Below are positions 37,568-47,697 of a stretch of DNA of 64,000 bases, piece by piece (position 1 is the stretch's first letter; each line of letters opens with the position of its first letter). Made by a program: the position numbers and the translations under genes. Location: assembly GCF_016887565.1 (NCBI RefSeq), contig NZ_CP069396.1:2507001-2571000 (forward strand), read 5' to 3'. This stretch comes from Archangium violaceum (GTDB lineage Bacteria; Myxococcota; Myxococcia; Myxococcales; Myxococcaceae). Below the pieces are notes generated by a model. The model saw only the letters and a list, made by a program, of their open reading frames with translations, ran no database searches and was not told where the DNA came from.

Positions 37568-38704
37568 ATGGACTTCCAGCTTTCCGAATCCCAGCGCGCC
37601 CTGCAGGAGATGGCGCGCAAGTTTTCTCGTGAAGTGATTCGCCCCAAGGCGGCCCACCACGACGAGACCTCGGAGTTCCCCCGGAGCATCATCGCCTCGG
37701 CCTGGGAGAACGGCCTGCTGAACATGGCCACCCCGGAGGCGTACGGCGGCTTGGGCCTGTCGCACGTGGACCAGCTGCTGGCCTACGAGGAGCTGGCCTG
37801 GGGGTGCGCGGGCATGGCCACCTCCATCACGGCCAATGACCTGGCCAACCTGCCCATCATCGTGGGCGCCAGCGAGGAGCAGAAGAAGCGGCTGCTCACG
37901 CCCTTCACCGAGAAGTTCAAGCTTTCCTCGTTCTGCCTCACCGAGCCGGAGGCCGGCTCGGACGTGGCGAACATGAGCACCACCGCGGTGCGCGACGGCG
38001 ACCACTACGTGCTCAATGGCGCCAAGTGCTTCATCACCAACGGCGGCCACGCGGACCAGTACACGGTGTTCGCCACCGTGGACAAGGCGAAGAAGCACAA
38101 GGGGATTACCTGCTTCGTGGTGGAGGGCCGTCCCAAGGGCCTCACCGTGGGCAAGCACGAGAACAAGATGGGCCAGCGCGCCAGCGACACCGTGGCGCTC
38201 ACCTTCGAGGACGTGCGCGTCCCGGTGGCCAACCGCATCGGCGAGGAGGGCGAGGGCTGGCGCATCGCCATGGAGACGCTGGACAACAGCCGTCCCATCA
38301 CCGCCATCCTCTCGGTGGGCATCGCCCGCGCCGCGCTCGAGCACTCCCTGGACTACTCCGCTCAGCGCAAGACGTTCGGCAAGCCCATCCGTGAACACCA
38401 GGGCATCCAGTTCATGCTGGCCGACATGGCCATCAACATCCAGGCCGCGCGTCTGCTGTGTCACCAGAGCGCGTGGCTGCTGGACCAGGGCCAGCGCGCC
38501 AGCCTCCAGTCCTCCTACGCCAAGTGCTTCGCGGCCGACATGGCCATGAAGGTCACCACCGACGCCGTCCAGGTCTACGGCGGTTACGGCTACATCAAGG
38601 AGTACCCGGTGGAGAAGCTCATGCGCGACGCCAAGCTCATCCAGATCTACGAGGGCACCAGCCAGGTGCAGCGCCTCGTGATCGCGCGCGAGCTGTTCAA
38701 GTAG
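37568..38704 (+). CDS. acyl-CoA dehydrogenase
   Basis: A 378-residue FAD enzyme introducing the alpha-beta double bond in acyl-CoA. Motifs are 'FCLTEPEAGSDVANM' (FAD/substrate site), 'FITNGGHAD', 'QRKTFGKPIREHQGIQFMLA' and 'YGGYGYIKEYPVEKLMRDAK', with the catalytic Glu at about residue 362 in 'IYEGTSQVQRLVIAREL'. Length and motifs fit the short/medium-chain group. etfB and etfA follow on the same strand, providing the electron acceptor. The ATG at 37568 yields the standard 'MDFQLSESQRALQE' start. Confidence 0.95.
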   Translation: MDFQLSESQRALQEMARKFSREVIRPKAAHHDETSEFPRSIIASAWENGLLNMATPEAYGGLGLSHVDQLLAYEELAWGCAGMATSITANDLANLPIIVGASEEQKKRLLTPFTEKFKLSSFCLTEPEAGSDVANMSTTAVRDGDHYVLNGAKCFITNGGHADQYTVFATVDKAKKHKGITCFVVEGRPKGLTVGKHENKMGQRASDTVALTFEDVRVPVANRIGEEGEGWRIAMETLDNSRPITAILSVGIARAALEHSLDYSAQRKTFGKPIREHQGIQFMLADMAINIQAARLLCHQSAWLLDQGQRASLQSSYAKCFAADMAMKVTTDAVQVYGGYGYIKEYPVEKLMRDAKLIQIYEGTSQVQRLVIARELFK

Positions 38705-38718
38705 ACAAGAAAAACTGT

Positions 38719-38776
38719 CCGCTCCTTGCGCTTCCCGGTTGCCGGAGCGGGGCGTTGATGCGTAAATCAACGCCCC
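38719..38776 (+). terminator. two overlapping hairpins between acyl-CoA dehydrogenase and etfB
   Basis: CCGCTCC (38719-38725) can pair with GGAGCGG (38744-38750), and GGGGCGTTGAT (38749-38759) pairs perfectly with ATCAACGCCCC (38766-38776). The stems share bases 38749-38750, so they compete. The second, 11 bp with a 6-base loop, is stronger. It may partially terminate transcription before etfBA or simply end the first mRNA. Confidence 0.5.
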
Positions 38777-38855
38777 GCGACGCGGCGCGTTGCGTCATGA
38801 AAACGCACCCGTCAGGTCATTTCTGGGAGTACCCGCTCTAAGGAGAAGGACGACC

Positions 38856-39653
38856 GTGAAGATCCTCGTCACCGCCAAGCGCGTGGAAGACCCCGAGTCC
38901 AAGATCAAGGTGAAGCCGGACGGCTCGGGCATCGTTCAGGAGGGGCTCAAGTACAAGATCAACCCCTTCGATGAGATTGGCGTCGAGGAGGGACTGCGTC
39001 TCGTGGCCAAGCATGGCGGCGAGGTGGTGGTCGTCTCCATCGGCGGCAAGGAAGTCCAGGAGCAGCTGCGGCACGCGCTGGCCATGGGCGCCCACCGCGC
39101 GGTGTGGGTGAACCACACGGGCGCGCTGGACCAGATGGGAGTGGCGGGGCTGCTGCAGAAGGTGGTGGAGAAGGAGAAGCCGGACCTGGTCGTGCTGGGC
39201 AAGCAGTCCATCGACGATGACCAGAACCAGGTGGGCCAGTACCTGGCCGAGTACCTGGGTTGGGGCCAGGCCACGTTCGCCTCCAAGGTGGAGTCGCTGG
39301 AGAGCGAGCAGGAGAAGAGCAAGGTGCCGGCGCTGCTGGTGGGCGCGGATGGCAAGAGCGTGCGCGTGGTGCGCGAGGTGGACAACGGCCTGACGACGCT
39401 CGAGTGCGCGCTGCCGGCGGTGGTCACCACGGACCTGCGCCTGAACCTGCCGCGCTACGCCAGCCTGCCGGGCATCATGAAGGCCAAGAGCAAGCCCATC
39501 GAGGAGCTGACGCCGGCGAAGCTGGGCGTGGACGTCACCCCGAAGGTGCAGGTGCTGAAGATGGCGGCGCCGCCGCCGCGCAAGGCGGGCATCAAGGTGC
39601 CGGACGTGGCGACGCTGGTGGACAAGCTGCGCAACGAGGCCAAGGTCGTCTGA
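38856..39653 (+). CDS. etfB: electron transfer flavoprotein, beta subunit
   Basis: A 265-residue subunit that binds AMP and forms the ETF heterodimer carrying electrons from acyl-CoA dehydrogenases to the quinone pool. Typical motifs are 'KILVTAKRVEDPESKIKV', 'NPFDEIGVEEGLRL' and 'VLGKQSIDDDQNQVGQYLAE', plus 'RYASLPGIMKAKSKPIE' which includes the ETF recognition loop. The start is GTG at 38856, behind AAGGAGAAGGACGACC; an earlier in-frame ATG would lie in the hairpin region. etfA follows 42 bases later. Confidence 0.96.
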   Translation: MKILVTAKRVEDPESKIKVKPDGSGIVQEGLKYKINPFDEIGVEEGLRLVAKHGGEVVVVSIGGKEVQEQLRHALAMGAHRAVWVNHTGALDQMGVAGLLQKVVEKEKPDLVVLGKQSIDDDQNQVGQYLAEYLGWGQATFASKVESLESEQEKSKVPALLVGADGKSVRVVREVDNGLTTLECALPAVVTTDLRLNLPRYASLPGIMKAKSKPIEELTPAKLGVDVTPKVQVLKMAAPPPRKAGIKVPDVATLVDKLRNEAKVV

Positions 39654-39695
39654 CGGGGCGTCGTTCCCCTTCTTCTTCGAGATTAGGAGCCGAAC

Positions 39696-40664
39696 ATGCC
39701 GATCGTTCTCATCGTTGCGGAGCAGCAGCCGGACGGGAACCTGCGCAAGGCGACCCTCAACGCCATTGGCGCGGGCAAGCAGCTCGCCGAGAAGGCGGGC
39801 GCGGAGCTGCACCTGGTGCTGCTCTCCAAGGATCCCTCCAAGGTCACCCAGGAGCTCGCGGGCCTGGGCGCCAAGGCGGTGCACACCGCCGCGGCCCCCG
39901 AGTTCGAGCACTACCTGGCCGAGACGTACGCCCCGGCCATCGCCGAGCTGGCCAGGTCCATTGGCGCCAACTACGTGGGCATGGCGTCCACCGCGCAGGG
40001 CAAGGATCTGCTGCCCCGCGTGGCCGCGCGCCTGCAGGCCGCCATGGCCACCGACGTCATGGGGTTCAACGGGAGTGGCGCGGACGTCACGTTCTCCCGG
40101 CCCATGTGGGCGGGCAACGTGTTCGCCGAGGTGAAGCTCACCACGCCGGTGAAGGTCTTCACCCTGCGCGCCACCGAGTTCCCCGCGGCCGCGGGTGGCC
40201 AGGGCGCCGCCGAGGTCAAGACCTTCTCCCCCAAGGTGGAGGCGGGCAAGACGAAGTTCGTCGACTTCAAGGAGGTCAAGAGCGCGCGGCCCGAGCTCAC
40301 CGAGGCGCGCGTGGTGGTGTCCGGCGGTCGCGGCACCAAGGGCGACTTCAAGGAGATCGAAGCGCTGGCCGACGAGCTGGGTGCCGCGGTGGGCGCCTCG
40401 CGCGCGGTGTGCGACGCCGGCTGGGTGCCCAATGACCTGCAGGTGGGCCAGACGGGCAAGGTGGTCGCCCCGCAGCTCTACATCGCCGCGGGCATCAGCG
40501 GTGCCATCCAGCACCTGGCGGGCATGAAGAGCTCCAAGACGATCGTCGCCATCAACAAGGACCCCGAGGCCCCCATCTTCCAGGTGGCGGACTACGGGCT
40601 GGTGGAGGACCTCTTCAAGGTGCTGCCCGCGCTGCGCGAGGCCATCCACAAGGCCAAGGGCTAG
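39696..40664 (+). CDS. etfA: electron transfer flavoprotein, alpha subunit
   Basis: A 322-residue FAD-binding subunit. It shows the N-terminal '[20 protein letters not shown]' domain shared with EtfB and the C-terminal FAD-binding signature: '[20 protein letters not shown]' through '[20 protein letters not shown]', '[20 protein letters not shown]' and '[15 protein letters not shown]'. It forms a gene trio with the upstream acyl-CoA dehydrogenase and etfB for fatty-acid or amino-acid derived acyl-CoA oxidation. Confidence 0.96.
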   Translation: MPIVLIVAEQQPDGNLRKATLNAIGAGKQLAEKAGAELHLVLLSKDPSKVTQELAGLGAKAVHTAAAPEFEHYLAETYAPAIAELARSIGANYVGMASTAQGKDLLPRVAARLQAAMATDVMGFNGSGADVTFSRPMWAGNVFAEVKLTTPVKVFTLRATEFPAAAGGQGAAEVKTFSPKVEAGKTKFVDFKEVKSARPELTEARVVVSGGRGTKGDFKEIEALADELGAAVGASRAVCDAGWVPNDLQVGQTGKVVAPQLYIAAGISGAIQHLAGMKSSKTIVAINKDPEAPIFQVADYGLVEDLFKVLPALREAIHKAKG

Positions 40665-40739
40665 GCACTGCCGGAGCAGCAGTCCCGGGAGGGGCGGTGG
40701 CGGGGAGACTCCTCGCGCCGCCCCTTCTCCGTTGCGGGC

Positions 40740-41306
40740 TCAGAGCTCGATGTCCTTCTCGTCTCCCTCGGGCTCCTGTTCCTCGGGCGGCGAGTCGCCG
40801 GGCTCCTCGTCCTCGGGCAGGGGCTCGACGTCCGGGAGCGAGTCGGGGAAGGGCACGGTGTCGGGTGGAGGCGCGGGTTCTCCGCCGAGCAGGTCGATGG
40901 TCGGGCGTCCCGGCACCTCCACCTGAAGCGTGGTGAACTTCCACTCGTCCCCGTTCTTGTAGGCCTCGACGAGGAGGGTGCCGTCGGCCTTGGGGCCCTT
41001 GAGGGGCACGGAGAAGTTGGCCGAGCCCTGGTCGTTCTGGGACTGGATGGAGCCCTGGAGCATCATCCCCGATTCGATGGGCTCGCCGAGCGTCTGGCGC
41101 ACCTCGGGAGACTGCTTCGCCTGGGTGAGCGCCTCGACGAAGACGCCAGTGCCTCGGAGGGCCTGGTAGGTGAAGCCGAAGACGAGGGCGCCGAGGCAGC
41201 CGCAGGACAGCAGCAGCCCCAGGCACCCCGTGGGCACCACCCACTTCCAGTTGCGGCCCCACCAGCCCTGCCGGGGCGCCATCTCACTTTCTGGCATCGT
41301 GTTCAT
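40740..41306 (-). CDS. membrane-anchored Coa1/Tim21-like protein
   Basis: A 188-residue protein with a Trp-rich N-terminus ('APRQGWWGRNWKWVVPTGC') and one transmembrane helix (about 20-45). The extracytoplasmic part resembles Coa1-type cytochrome-oxidase assembly domains: 'LGEPIESGMMLQGSI', 'GSANFSVPLKGPKADGTLLV' and 'EWKFTTLQVEV'. The C-terminal 45 residues are acidic and Pro-rich. No oxidase genes are nearby, so the assignment rests on the weak motif match alone. Starts at 41306 or 41297 are both possible. Confidence 0.55.
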   Translation of the reverse strand: MNTMPESEMAPRQGWWGRNWKWVVPTGCLGLLLSCGCLGALVFGFTYQALRGTGVFVEALTQAKQSPEVRQTLGEPIESGMMLQGSIQSQNDQGSANFSVPLKGPKADGTLLVEAYKNGDEWKFTTLQVEVPGRPTIDLLGGEPAPPPDTVPFPDSLPDVEPLPEDEEPGDSPPEEQEPEGDEKDIEL

Positions 41307-41488
41307 GGTTTCCCTGGTTCCTCCCGCCGCCTGCGAGGGTGGCGCGCCCCCGTCATAGCGGTTACCGCATGGTCGACAACAGGGCTTGCGGGCGAGCACG
41401 GTTCCTGGCCCGGGTATCGGGGAGGGGGTAGCATCCCACCCCGTTTCGCACGGGGCTGGGGGTCAAGGCCGGAGGAGGGAGGGCACAC

Positions 41489-41788
41489 ATGGAGGACGTG
41501 ATGAGTGTGGTGCCGAACCTCCACCCGGACGCGGGCGTGCAGCGGGTGGGAGACCGGATGCTGGCGGTGGGGCCGGACGACACCCTGCACACGTTCGAGG
41601 ACGAGGGCGGCGAGGTGTCCGAGGTGGCCGAGCGCATCCTGGAGCTGGTCGACGGACGGCGGACATTGGGCGACATCGTGGCGGCGCTGTGCGAGGAGTT
41701 CGAGGTGGAGCCCGAGGCGTGCCGTGAGGACACGGTCGCCTTCGTGAGGCTCCTGGTGGACAAGAAGGTGCTGGTGCTCGGGCTGTGA
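41489..41788 (+). CDS. PqqD-like peptide modification chaperone
   Basis: A 99-residue protein of the PqqD/RRE fold. The pattern is 'PNLHPDAGVQRVGDRMLAVG', then 'DTLHTFEDEGGEVSEVAERI' and 'LELVDGRRTLGDIVAALCEE' and a C-terminal 'VAFVRLLVDKKVLVL', matching the PqqD layout of a beta-hairpin, 'ldG.rt..ei' helix pair and hydrophobic tail. In other systems such domains bind leader peptides of ribosomal natural products and deliver them to tailoring enzymes. It is first in a row of five co-directional genes that includes a candidate precursor and an HPr-kinase-like enzyme. Starts at 41489 (behind GGAGGAGGGAGGG) or 41501 are both possible. Confidence 0.75.
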   Translation: MEDVMSVVPNLHPDAGVQRVGDRMLAVGPDDTLHTFEDEGGEVSEVAERILELVDGRRTLGDIVAALCEEFEVEPEACREDTVAFVRLLVDKKVLVLGL

Positions 41789-41829
41789 AGCCCGGTGTGG
41801 GGCCGGTTCCAGTACGTCGAGAGGCAGTC

Positions 41830-44800
41830 ATGCGTCGAACGGGATGGCAGTGGCTTCTGGCGGTGTGTGCGCTGTGGACGGCGGGGTGTACGTGCGGCAA
41901 GCCGCCGGTGGAGTCCGAGCTGACGGTGGCCTTCGAGCGGCCGGTGGATGGTCAACGGCTGGCGCTGGGGGATGACGCGGACGTGGGCGCCGCGGGCTTC
42001 CAGTACGACGTGGTGGCGGTGGCGGCGGACTCGGCCGGGCGCGCGGTGACGCTGTCACAGGCGAAGCTGGAGGTGCTGTCGGCGGGCGAGTCGGTGTGGC
42101 GGGAGGGGCCGGCGGCGACCATCGAGGGCCAGCGGGTGCGCTTCCCCACGGTGACGCTGCCGGGGCGCACCAACGTGCTGCGGGTGACGGTGGAGGAGCA
42201 GGGCTCGAAGCGCACGGCCTCGCACGACCAGAGCGTGACGGTGGGCGCCGAGACGCGGACCCTGGACATCGTCATCCCCGCCGAGGGGCAGGTGCTGCGC
42301 GAGGTGGATGACGCGGACCCGCTGCTGCCGGGCTACCAGGTGGATTTCGAGCTGTGGGGCACGGGACTGCGGGGGGCCAGTGGCCTCATCTCGTGCGCGG
42401 GGGTGTGCGGCATCGCGCCAGTGCCCTTCACGGTGGGCGACAATGGCAAGGCCGTGGCGCGGGTGACGCTCTCCGAGCCGGTGCGCGAGGCGCAGCCCTC
42501 GCAGTGCGTGGCGGTGGTGAAGCTGCCCGGTGGGGACGTGACGTCTCCGGCGCGCGGCATGACGTTGGACACCGAGGGACCGCGGCTGGCCATCAGCTCG
42601 CCCGTGTCCGCGGTGGCCACCCGCACCTTCAAGGTGGAGGCGGTGGTGCGCTCGGTGGAGGATGGTGCCACGGCCACGCTGACGCGAGAGGGAGCCGCGG
42701 CGCTGACGACCACGGTCCGCGCGGGGCAGGCCCTCTTCCCGGAGGTCACCGTTCCCGGTGACGGCCGGCACGACTTCCAGCTCAGCGTCACGGACTTGGG
42801 TGGCAACGTGACCGGCAAGCCCCTCTCCGTCGTGGTGGCGAGCACCGCGCCCGCCCCCGTGCTGAGGGTGCCGGCCACCGTCGACACCTTCGTCGCCGGT
42901 CAGCCCGCCCAGGCCGAGGCGGTGGTGAAGGTGGACGACCAGCCGGTGGGCACGGAGGTGGAGCTGTGGACGACGGTGTCGGGCCGGCTCGGCCAGCCGC
43001 AGCGTGCGCGGACGGTGGATGGCAGCGGGGAGGGCCGGGTGGCGCGCTTCACCCTGTCGCTCGCCGAGGGCGCCAACACGGTGAAGGCCTGCGTGCGCAA
43101 CGCGGCCGGCATCCAGGTGTGCACGCTCGCCACGACGCAGGTGCGCACGGGCCGTCCCAACTGCCGCATCGTCGAGCCCTCGCCGGGCGACGTGCTGCCC
43201 GCGGGCGGCAAGCCGGTGGCGGTGCGGGTGGAGGCGCTCGGTAACAACGGACCGGTGAGTCTCTCCGCGCAGCGCACCGGGGCCTCGGAGAATGCCTCGG
43301 GGACGGCGTCGGGTGGTGCGGCCTCCCTGTCCGTGAACCTGTCCGGGGACGGCGCCTGGAGTCTGGTGGCCTCGTGCGCCGGGGGCGGCGTCAGCCAGGC
43401 CGTCACCGTGTCCCGTGACACCACGCCTCCCGCGCTCGCCGTCACCGTGCGCGACGCACCCGGGGGCCGCGTCGAGCCTTCCTTCATCGACACCTCTTCG
43501 CTGCCCGGCACCCAGGTGGTGCTCGACGCGGTGACGGAGCCCTTCGCGCAGGTGCTCGTCCAGGGCTGCGGGTTGCAGGGCACCCTCCTGGCGAGCGCGG
43601 ACGAGCAGGGTCGTGCCTCGCTTCGCGACGTCGGTGTTCCCACCAGCGGCACCTGCTCCTTCTCCGCGCGAGCGGTGGACCTCGCTGGCAACGAGTCCTC
43701 GGTGTCCGTGCCCGTCGTCTCGGCCTTCGTGGCCTCTTCCCTGAAGTTCGAATCGCCGGATCCCTCCCAGACGTTGGGAACGGCCGATGGCACGCCGGTG
43801 GGCGAGGGCAACCTCCTGGTGGCGCTGAAGCTGGGCTTCTCCGCTGGGGCCCAGGGACAGCTGAAGCTCTACCGTGACACCACCGAGGTGGGTGGGGTCC
43901 CCGTGGAGGTGGTGGACACGGGGAAGACCTTGTCGGGGGTGCAGCTCGCCGATGGCGTGAACGTGCTTCGCGCGGTGCTGGTGAACAACGCGGGCGCCGG
44001 GGCGTGCGCGAGCGCGCTGTACACCGTGGACACCACGCCGGGCGACATCGTCCTCAGCGCGCCGGGTGCCTCCAGCAACTACAACCTGCAGTCGGATCGC
44101 GACCCGCTCACTCCCGGCATCCAGCACCCCCTGAGCTACACGCTCAATGGTGCCTCCGCGACGGCCACGGTGGACGTGTGCACCAGTGTCGCGCTCACCA
44201 CGGCGGCGGCGCCGTGCCGGGACGGGAGCGGCTGGTTCACCCTGGCGGCGGGGATTCCGGCCTACACCAACCTGTTCTCCTATCCGGACGGAAGGTACTC
44301 GCTGAAGGTGGTGCTCGACGACGGTGGCACCGTCCGTGAGTCCGCTCCCGTGTCGCTGGTGGTGGACAGCGTGCGCCCGGAGGTGACCGCGCTCGAGCTC
44401 GTGGGCGATGCCAACGGGGACCGGATGGTGAATGCGACCGAGTGGCCCTCGGGTGCCCCGGTCCTGCGCGTGTCCACCACCGGGCTGGCGGCCGGTCTGC
44501 CGATCCAGGTCCGCGACGCCACGAACAACACCCTCTATGGCAATGCCGTGTCCGCGGGCGCGGTGACCGACGTGACGCTCGGTTCGTTGCCGCCCCTCGA
44601 GGAGGCGGATTACTCGCTGGTGGTGGTCGTCACGGACGCCGCGGGCAACGCGAACCGGACGGTGGCCGCCGTGCCGCCCAATCCGTTGGACCCGGTCAAT
44701 GCCGCGGCACTGATGTCCTTCCGGCTGGATCGGGTGGTGCCCCAGCTCAACCCCACCTCACCGGGCAGAGCCACGCTCGGACCGGCGGATGACGCGGCTC

Positions 44801-47685
44801 CGGCCACGGCGGGCTTCCAGCTCCGGGCCAGCGCTCAGACAAGCGCCGATGTCGGGCCCGGTGGTGTCTCCCTGCGCCTGGACCCCGCGGGCACCGTGGT
44901 GACGAAGACCCCGGAGGGGCGCTCGGTGTCCCACGACTTCACGGTGGAGGCGACGGGCACCCGCAGCTACACGCTCGTCTTCACCGCCCAGGACAAGGCG
45001 GGCAACCTGGGCGCGCCGGTGAGCGTGCCGGTGACGGTGGACCTGGAGGCCCCGGTGCTCACGCTGGTCAGTCCTACCTCCGGCTCCACCCTGAGCTCTC
45101 CGCTGGCGACGGTGCGGGTGGAGGTCGAGGGCGGCGAGGGGCTCATCGTGAGTGTCTTCTCCGTACGAGGAGGCTCGGAGGAACTGGTGGGCTCCTTCCC
45201 GGTGGTCAACGGAGTGGCGCAGGGCACCGTGAACCTTCCCGAAGGCACGCAGGACGTGACGGTGAGGACCGCGGACGCCGCGGGCAACAGCGTCTCGGCG
45301 AGTGCGCAAGGGGTGACGGTGCCGCACGTCGGCTGTGACGTCTCGCTCACCTCTCCCGCGGGGACTCCGGTCACCTTCAACCAGACGGATGATGGGAACG
45401 CGGGCCAGGCGGGCCTGCAGTACACGCTGCGCGGGCGCACCACCCGCTGCGCGGGCCAGACCGTGTGGCTCTACAAGGAGGGCACCACGCTGGGCTCCAC
45501 GCTGGCGGATCCGGGCACCGGGGACTTCTCCTTCGACGTGTCGCTGCCCGACGGCGAGCAGTCCCGGCTGACGGTGGAGATGGTCGACTCGGCGTCGAGC
45601 CGGACGAGCGACTTCGTCGACTACACGGTGGACGTCACCCCGCCCGCCTTCAGCACCGTCACTCCCGCCCAGAAGACGTTGACCTTCGTGTCCGCCTCCA
45701 ACGTGAACCTGCCGGGCTCCGGCTACGTGCAGGACCTCACGCCGGGCGGTGACGCGGAAGCGGAGTTCCGGGCGACGGTGACGGGCGCCACCGGGGGCCG
45801 CCTGCGCATCCTCTACAAGGGCACCACGGAGCTCGCGTCGTTGTCGATCTCCCAGAGCCCCGAGTCGCTGACGATTCCCCTCGTCCTGCCGCACGGCACC
45901 AACGGGCCGCTGGAACTGAGGCTGCGCGATACGGCCCTCAACGAGACGGTGTACGCCATCGACGTCACCGTGGACGTTCGGCCTCCGGCCCAGGTGGCCT
46001 TCACCGCGAACATCCCCGCGGGTGGGGCACGCAAGGCCTGGGTGGACCTGACGTGGCCTCGGAGCGGTGATGATGACGCCACGGGCACGCCGGTGGGTTA
46101 CGACCTGCGCTGGACCACCGACACGCTGCTGCCGACGGGCATCCCGGACGAGGCCACCTATTACAGCTCCCAGGTGCGGCGGGAGACCGGCGCGTTGCTG
46201 CCCGCGCAGACCACGTCCTACCGGCTCACCCTGCCTCCGCTGGCGAAGTACTTCATCGAGGTCCGGGCCCTCGATGAGGTGGGCAACGTCTCGCCCTTCC
46301 GGACCATCCCGGTCTTCGACAATGCTCCGAACAAGGTCCTCACCAACCCCACGGCGAGGTCCGGGTTCTTCGGCCTCGTCATGGCCAGCGGTGACCTGAA
46401 CGGCGATGGCAAGGATGAGCTGGTGACGGGGGATTCCAGGGCCAGCTATGTCGTGGGCAGCACGACCACCACGAACGTGGGCGCGGTCCACATCTACTCC
46501 GATGCCCTCTCCGGCAACGAGACGCCCCTGACGCTGTGGCCTTCCACACCCACCGTGGCGACCCAGACCTTCGGGACCGAGGTGGCGGTCGGCAACGTGG
46601 GCGACGCCTCCGGGGAAGGGCGGCCGGATCTGCTGGTGGGCTCGCCGAACTGGACCAGCACGCGAGGCCGGGCCTTCCTCTACTTCGGCCGCACGGGCCA
46701 GCCGGTGGATCCGACTCCCATCGAGTTCCGGGGCCAGGCCAGCGGGACGAGCTTTGGCGCCGCCGCCCGCATCATCGCGGACCTCAACGGGGATGGATTG
46801 TCCGAGGTGCTCCTCAGCGCCGACGGGGAGAACGGTGGGAAGGGCAGGGTCTATCTGTTCTTCGGGCGCACCCGGGCGAACTGGGTGGCGGCCGCGACCG
46901 GAAACGAGAGCGGCGTGGCCTTCGTGCCCGTGGACAAGGCGGACCGCATCATCGAAGGGGATACGAGCCTCACGGTGAACACCAACACCTACTTCGGCCG
47001 GCGCCGGGGGCAGGCGAACGTGGGAGACCTCGATGGCGATGGCAAGCCGGAGCTCTCGATCTCCGCGCCCTACGACAAGATCAACACCCTCTACATCTAT
47101 CCCGGGAGCGTCCTGATGGCCCGCGGCGGCGCGACCGTGGCGGAGCGGACGCTGACGGTCGCGGACGTGCTCCAGCGCCTCTCCTACGGACCGGTCAGCA
47201 CGGGCGGTCTGAATGGCTTCGGCGTGGACGTGGTGGCGCGGGTGAACTTCGCGAGTGGACCCGCCAGGGACCTGGTCGTCAGCCAGCCCGAGTCGAACAC
47301 CCTTCGCGTCTTCCCGGACGGTGGGGCGTCGGGGTTCGTCCAGCCCGAGTGGTCCATCACCGTGGCGAATGACCCCAGCATCACGGTCAAGCGCTTCTTT
47401 GGCTACACGCTGGCCTCGGCGGACATCAACCAGGATGGGTTGCCGGACCTCGTGACCGGCGAATCCATGACCACCAGCGCCTCGGCCTGGATCCTCTACA
47501 ACCGGGGGGGCACCGGGGCTCCGTTCGATCCCGTGGCGGGTGAAGGTGTCGCACAGTCCCGCTTCAAGGGAGTCAAGGCACTCGGGGCCGGTGTTGTGAC
47601 AGGAGACTTCAACGGGGATGGTGTGCCGGACGTGGCGGCGGGCGATCCCTTTGACACCCCGGGTCGGATTACCGTGTGGTATTGA
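41830..47685 (+). CDS. giant Ig-domain / FG-GAP repeat lipoprotein
   Basis: A 1951-residue predicted lipoprotein or secreted protein (signal segment 1-20 ending 'LWTAGC'). About ten or more Ig-like beta domains are marked by recurring junctions such as 'VDTTPG', 'VDSVRPE', 'VDLEAP', 'VDVTPP' and 'VDVRPP'. A fibronectin III-like domain lies about 1395-1500 ('YFIEVRALDEVGNVSPF'). The last 440 residues are FG-GAP/integrin-type repeats with calcium loops: 'GDLNGDGKDELVTGD', 'ADLNGDGLSEVLLS', 'GDLDGDGKPELSISAP', 'ADINQDGLPDLVTGE' and 'GDFNGDGVPDVAAGDP'. Start 41830 is preferred over a GTG at 41785 since it gives the export signal. It is 41 bases after the PqqD-like gene and 12 before the small peptide gene. 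Likely a surface adhesion or display protein. Confidence 0.8.
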   Translation: MRRTGWQWLLAVCALWTAGCTCGKPPVESELTVAFERPVDGQRLALGDDADVGAAGFQYDVVAVAADSAGRAVTLSQAKLEVLSAGESVWREGPAATIEGQRVRFPTVTLPGRTNVLRVTVEEQGSKRTASHDQSVTVGAETRTLDIVIPAEGQVLREVDDADPLLPGYQVDFELWGTGLRGASGLISCAGVCGIAPVPFTVGDNGKAVARVTLSEPVREAQPSQCVAVVKLPGGDVTSPARGMTLDTEGPRLAISSPVSAVATRTFKVEAVVRSVEDGATATLTREGAAALTTTVRAGQALFPEVTVPGDGRHDFQLSVTDLGGNVTGKPLSVVVASTAPAPVLRVPATVDTFVAGQPAQAEAVVKVDDQPVGTEVELWTTVSGRLGQPQRARTVDGSGEGRVARFTLSLAEGANTVKACVRNAAGIQVCTLATTQVRTGRPNCRIVEPSPGDVLPAGGKPVAVRVEALGNNGPVSLSAQRTGASENASGTASGGAASLSVNLSGDGAWSLVASCAGGGVSQAVTVSRDTTPPALAVTVRDAPGGRVEPSFIDTSSLPGTQVVLDAVTEPFAQVLVQGCGLQGTLLASADEQGRASLRDVGVPTSGTCSFSARAVDLAGNESSVSVPVVSAFVASSLKFESPDPSQTLGTADGTPVGEGNLLVALKLGFSAGAQGQLKLYRDTTEVGGVPVEVVDTGKTLSGVQLADGVNVLRAVLVNNAGAGACASALYTVDTTPGDIVLSAPGASSNYNLQSDRDPLTPGIQHPLSYTLNGASATATVDVCTSVALTTAAAPCRDGSGWFTLAAGIPAYTNLFSYPDGRYSLKVVLDDGGTVRESAPVSLVVDSVRPEVTALELVGDANGDRMVNATEWPSGAPVLRVSTTGLAAGLPIQVRDATNNTLYGNAVSAGAVTDVTLGSLPPLEEADYSLVVVVTDAAGNANRTVAAVPPNPLDPVNAAALMSFRLDRVVPQLNPTSPGRATLGPADDAAPATAGFQLRASAQTSADVGPGGVSLRLDPAGTVVTKTPEGRSVSHDFTVEATGTRSYTLVFTAQDKAGNLGAPVSVPVTVDLEAPVLTLVSPTSGSTLSSPLATVRVEVEGGEGLIVSVFSVRGGSEELVGSFPVVNGVAQGTVNLPEGTQDVTVRTADAAGNSVSASAQGVTVPHVGCDVSLTSPAGTPVTFNQTDDGNAGQAGLQYTLRGRTTRCAGQTVWLYKEGTTLGSTLADPGTGDFSFDVSLPDGEQSRLTVEMVDSASSRTSDFVDYTVDVTPPAFSTVTPAQKTLTFVSASNVNLPGSGYVQDLTPGGDAEAEFRATVTGATGGRLRILYKGTTELASLSISQSPESLTIPLVLPHGTNGPLELRLRDTALNETVYAIDVTVDVRPPAQVAFTANIPAGGARKAWVDLTWPRSGDDDATGTPVGYDLRWTTDTLLPTGIPDEATYYSSQVRRETGALLPAQTTSYRLTLPPLAKYFIEVRALDEVGNVSPFRTIPVFDNAPNKVLTNPTARSGFFGLVMASGDLNGDGKDELVTGDSRASYVVGSTTTTNVGAVHIYSDALSGNETPLTLWPSTPTVATQTFGTEVAVGNVGDASGEGRPDLLVGSPNWTSTRGRAFLYFGRTGQPVDPTPIEFRGQASGTSFGAAARIIADLNGDGLSEVLLSADGENGGKGRVYLFFGRTRANWVAAATGNESGVAFVPVDKADRIIEGDTSLTVNTNTYFGRRRGQANVGDLDGDGKPELSISAPYDKINTLYIYPGSVLMARGGATVAERTLTVADVLQRLSYGPVSTGGLNGFGVDVVARVNFASGPARDLVVSQPESNTLRVFPDGGASGFVQPEWSITVANDPSITVKRFFGYTLASADINQDGLPDLVTGESMTTSASAWILYNRGGTGAPFDPVAGEGVAQSRFKGVKALGAGVVTGDFNGDGVPDVAAGDPFDTPGRITVWY

Positions 47686-47697
47686 GAGACCTCGTCC

